From an uncultured Sphingomonadaceae bacterium (lineage in GTDB: Bacteria; Pseudomonadota; Alphaproteobacteria; Sphingomonadales; Sphingomonadaceae): a DNA stretch of 64,000 bases. Each line of letters starts with the position of its first letter. The stretch's first letter is position 1. A program made the position numbers and the translations under genes. Below are positions 62,657 through 64,000 of this stretch, piece after piece. Location of the stretch: assembly GCA_947258815.1 (NCBI GenBank), contig CAMYJW010000030.1:310001-374000 (forward strand). The letters run 5' to 3'. Under the pieces are notes generated by a model. That model was not told the DNA's origin, made no database searches, and was given only the letters and a program-made list of their open reading frames with translations.

Positions 62657-64000
62657 TTACTCGGCCGCTTCCATCTGGCGTTCGCTCGATTCAAGATTGA
62701 GCATGTCGGCCATCAGGAATGCCAGTTCGATTGACTGCGCACCATTGAGGCGCGGATCGCAATGGGTGTGATAGCGGTCCGCCAGCGCCTCGTCGGTGAT
62801 GGCAATCGCACCGCCGGTGCACTCCGTCACGTCCTGCCCGGTCATCTCGATGTGAATACCGCCCGCATGGGTGCCTTCGGCCCGGTGCACTTCAAAGAAG
62901 CCACGCACTTCATCGAGAATACGATCGAACGGCCGGGTCTTGAGGCCCGATTCGCTCTTGATCACGTTGCCGTGCATCGGATCGCATGACCACACGACCG
63001 GGTGCCCTTCACGCTCTACCGCGCGCACCAGCGCTGGCAGGCCATCGCGCACCTTGTCGTTGCCGAAGCGGCTGATCAGCGTCATCCGCCCGGCTTCGCG
63101 CGCCGGGTTCAGCGTATCGAGCATGCGCAGCAACGCATCCGGCTCAAGGCTGGGGCCGCATTTCATGCCGACCGGATTGCCGACACCGCGCAAAAATTCG
63201 ACGTGGGCGGAGCCTTCAAACCGGGTGCGATCGCCGATCCACAACATGTGGGCCGAACAGTCATACCAATCGCCCGTGGTTGAATCGCAGCGTGTCAGCG
63301 CCTGCTCATAAGGCAGCAACAGTGCCTCGTGGCTGGTATAGAAACTGGTGCCTTGCAGCTGCGGCACTGCTTCGGGATCGATCCCGCACGCGGCCATGAA
63401 ATCCAGCGCTTCGCCAATCTTGTCTGCCGTTTGCGTGAAACGTTCGCCCCATGCACTGCTGGCGATATGATCAAGCGTCCAGCGATGCACTTCGCGCAAG
63501 TTGGCATAACCGCCACCTGCAAACGCGCGCAGCAAATTGAGCGTTGCCGCCGCCTGGCCATATGCCTGCACCATGCGCTGCGGATTGTTGCGGCGCGTTT
63601 CTTCGCCAAATTCCATGGCATTGATGATATCGCCGAAATAGCTGGGCAGTTCCTTGCCGTCCTTGGTTTCAGTCGGCGCGGAACGCGGCTTGGCGAACTG
63701 GCCGGCAATACGGCCGACTTTCACAACCGGCTGCTTGCTGGCGAATGTCAGCACCACGGCCATCTGCAACAGCACCCGGAACGTGTCGCGAATGTTGTTG
63801 GGATGAAATTCGGCAAAACTTTCCGCGCAATCGCCGCCCTGAAGCAGAAAACCGCGCCCATGCGCCACTTCCGCAAGATCGGCTTTCAGCGCGCGCGCCT
63901 CTCCGGCGAACACCAGCGGCGGAAACTGACCCAGCGTTTCTTCCACGCCGGACAGTTCGGCTGCATCTTCATAGACAGGCAGATGCTTCGCTTCGTGCGA
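62657..64000 (-). CDS. aroG: Class II DAHP synthase, N-terminus beyond the window
   Basis: The frame is open to the right edge, so the start lies outside; 447 residues are visible. Motifs of the plant/mycobacterial-type enzyme are [75 protein letters not shown] and the metal ligands in [17 protein letters not shown]. It makes DAHP from PEP and erythrose-4-phosphate at the head of the shikimate pathway. egtB lies downstream in the same frame and direction, possibly co-transcribed. An internal GTG at 63946 is not the start because homology continues beyond it. Confidence 0.95.
   Translation of the reverse strand, partial: SHEAKHLPVYEDAAELSGVEETLGQFPPLVFAGEARALKADLAEVAHGRGFLLQGGDCAESFAEFHPNNIRDTFRVLLQMAVVLTFASKQPVVKVGRIAGQFAKPRSAPTETKDGKELPSYFGDIINAMEFGEETRRNNPQRMVQAYGQAAATLNLLRAFAGGGYANLREVHRWTLDHIASSAWGERFTQTADKIGEALDFMAACGIDPEAVPQLQGTSFYTSHEALLLPYEQALTRCDSTTGDWYDCSAHMLWIGDRTRFEGSAHVEFLRGVGNPVGMKCGPSLEPDALLRMLDTLNPAREAGRMTLISRFGNDKVRDGLPALVRAVEREGHPVVWSCDPMHGNVIKSESGLKTRPFDRILDEVRGFFEVHRAEGTHAGGIHIEMTGQDVTECTGGAIAITDEALADRYHTHCDPRLNGAQSIELAFLMADMLNLESSERQMEAAE

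Noticed and set aside
60575..62734. Open frame of about 719 codons opposite egtD and egtB
   Set aside because: Both minus-strand genes carry intact family motifs. The antisense product has no domain pattern and spans two genes.

Overview
The window is dense, G+C-rich bacterial chromosome with no phage, transposon or CRISPR content. It points to an alphaproteobacterium, most likely Sphingomonadales and perhaps Erythrobacteraceae. The clearest evidence is a circularly permuted two-piece tmRNA gene (minus strand, about 36222-36560) encoding the tag ANDNEALALAA; permuted ssrA is an alphaproteobacterial trait. DUF2794, a diverged HdaA-type protein and class I PHA synthase agree with this. The family-level call is inference.

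Layout. 1-4.3 kb: a partial Lrp/AsnC regulator, a kinase-like protein with degenerate ATP-binding boxes, a polysaccharide deacetylase, tRNA-Ile2(CAT), tRNA-Pro(TGG), a 51-residue protein and a low-molecular-weight protein phosphatase. 4.4-17.5 kb: purC, an M16 peptidase, a CPA1-type antiporter, gph, glmU and glmS (UDP-GlcNAc supply), a GGDEF/EAL protein, and purS-purQ. 17.7-26.7 kb: a short-chain dehydrogenase, DUF2794, cysE, hda, purM, a purN fused to a YjbR/MmcQ-like domain, ndk, holC and pepA. 26.8-35.2 kb: lptD, surA, pdxA and rsmA in the usual order, then a PilZ protein and malate synthase G. 35.4-37.0 kb: a small membrane protein and a HIRAN-domain protein with atypical codon use, the permuted ssrA, and mscL. 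37.2-40.1 kb: lemA with two TPM-domain genes, a Nudix hydrolase and a small Cys-containing protein.

40.1-49.1 kb is catabolic. One minus-strand run carries an isobutyryl-CoA-dehydrogenase-like gene, phaC, 3-hydroxyisobutyryl-CoA hydrolase, enoyl-CoA hydratase and 3-hydroxyisobutyrate dehydrogenase. This is the valine degradation route with PHA synthase inside it. A CoA-acylating aldehyde dehydrogenase, a flavin reductase and a second crotonase follow. 49.2-58.5 kb: htpX, a LysR regulator, apaG, metZ, a DUF465 protein, a GtrA-fused glycosyltransferase, leuB, recO, ubiK, tspO, tlyA and a lipoprotein. A 660-bp gap at 58.5-59.2 kb holds an 18-codon ORF with a perfect Shine-Dalgarno and a strong terminator. 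The window ends with ilvE, tRNA-Gln(TTG), egtD-egtB (ergothioneine) and a class II DAHP synthase cut by the right edge.

Most of the window is ordinary core genome. The less ordinary items are the 18-codon ORF with tandem hairpins, the HIRAN pair beside ssrA, the PurN fusion, phaC in the valine operon, the degenerate kinase, and two genes (37807, egtB) whose conserved N-termini lack a standard start codon. All assignments come from reading the sequence; no database search was run.
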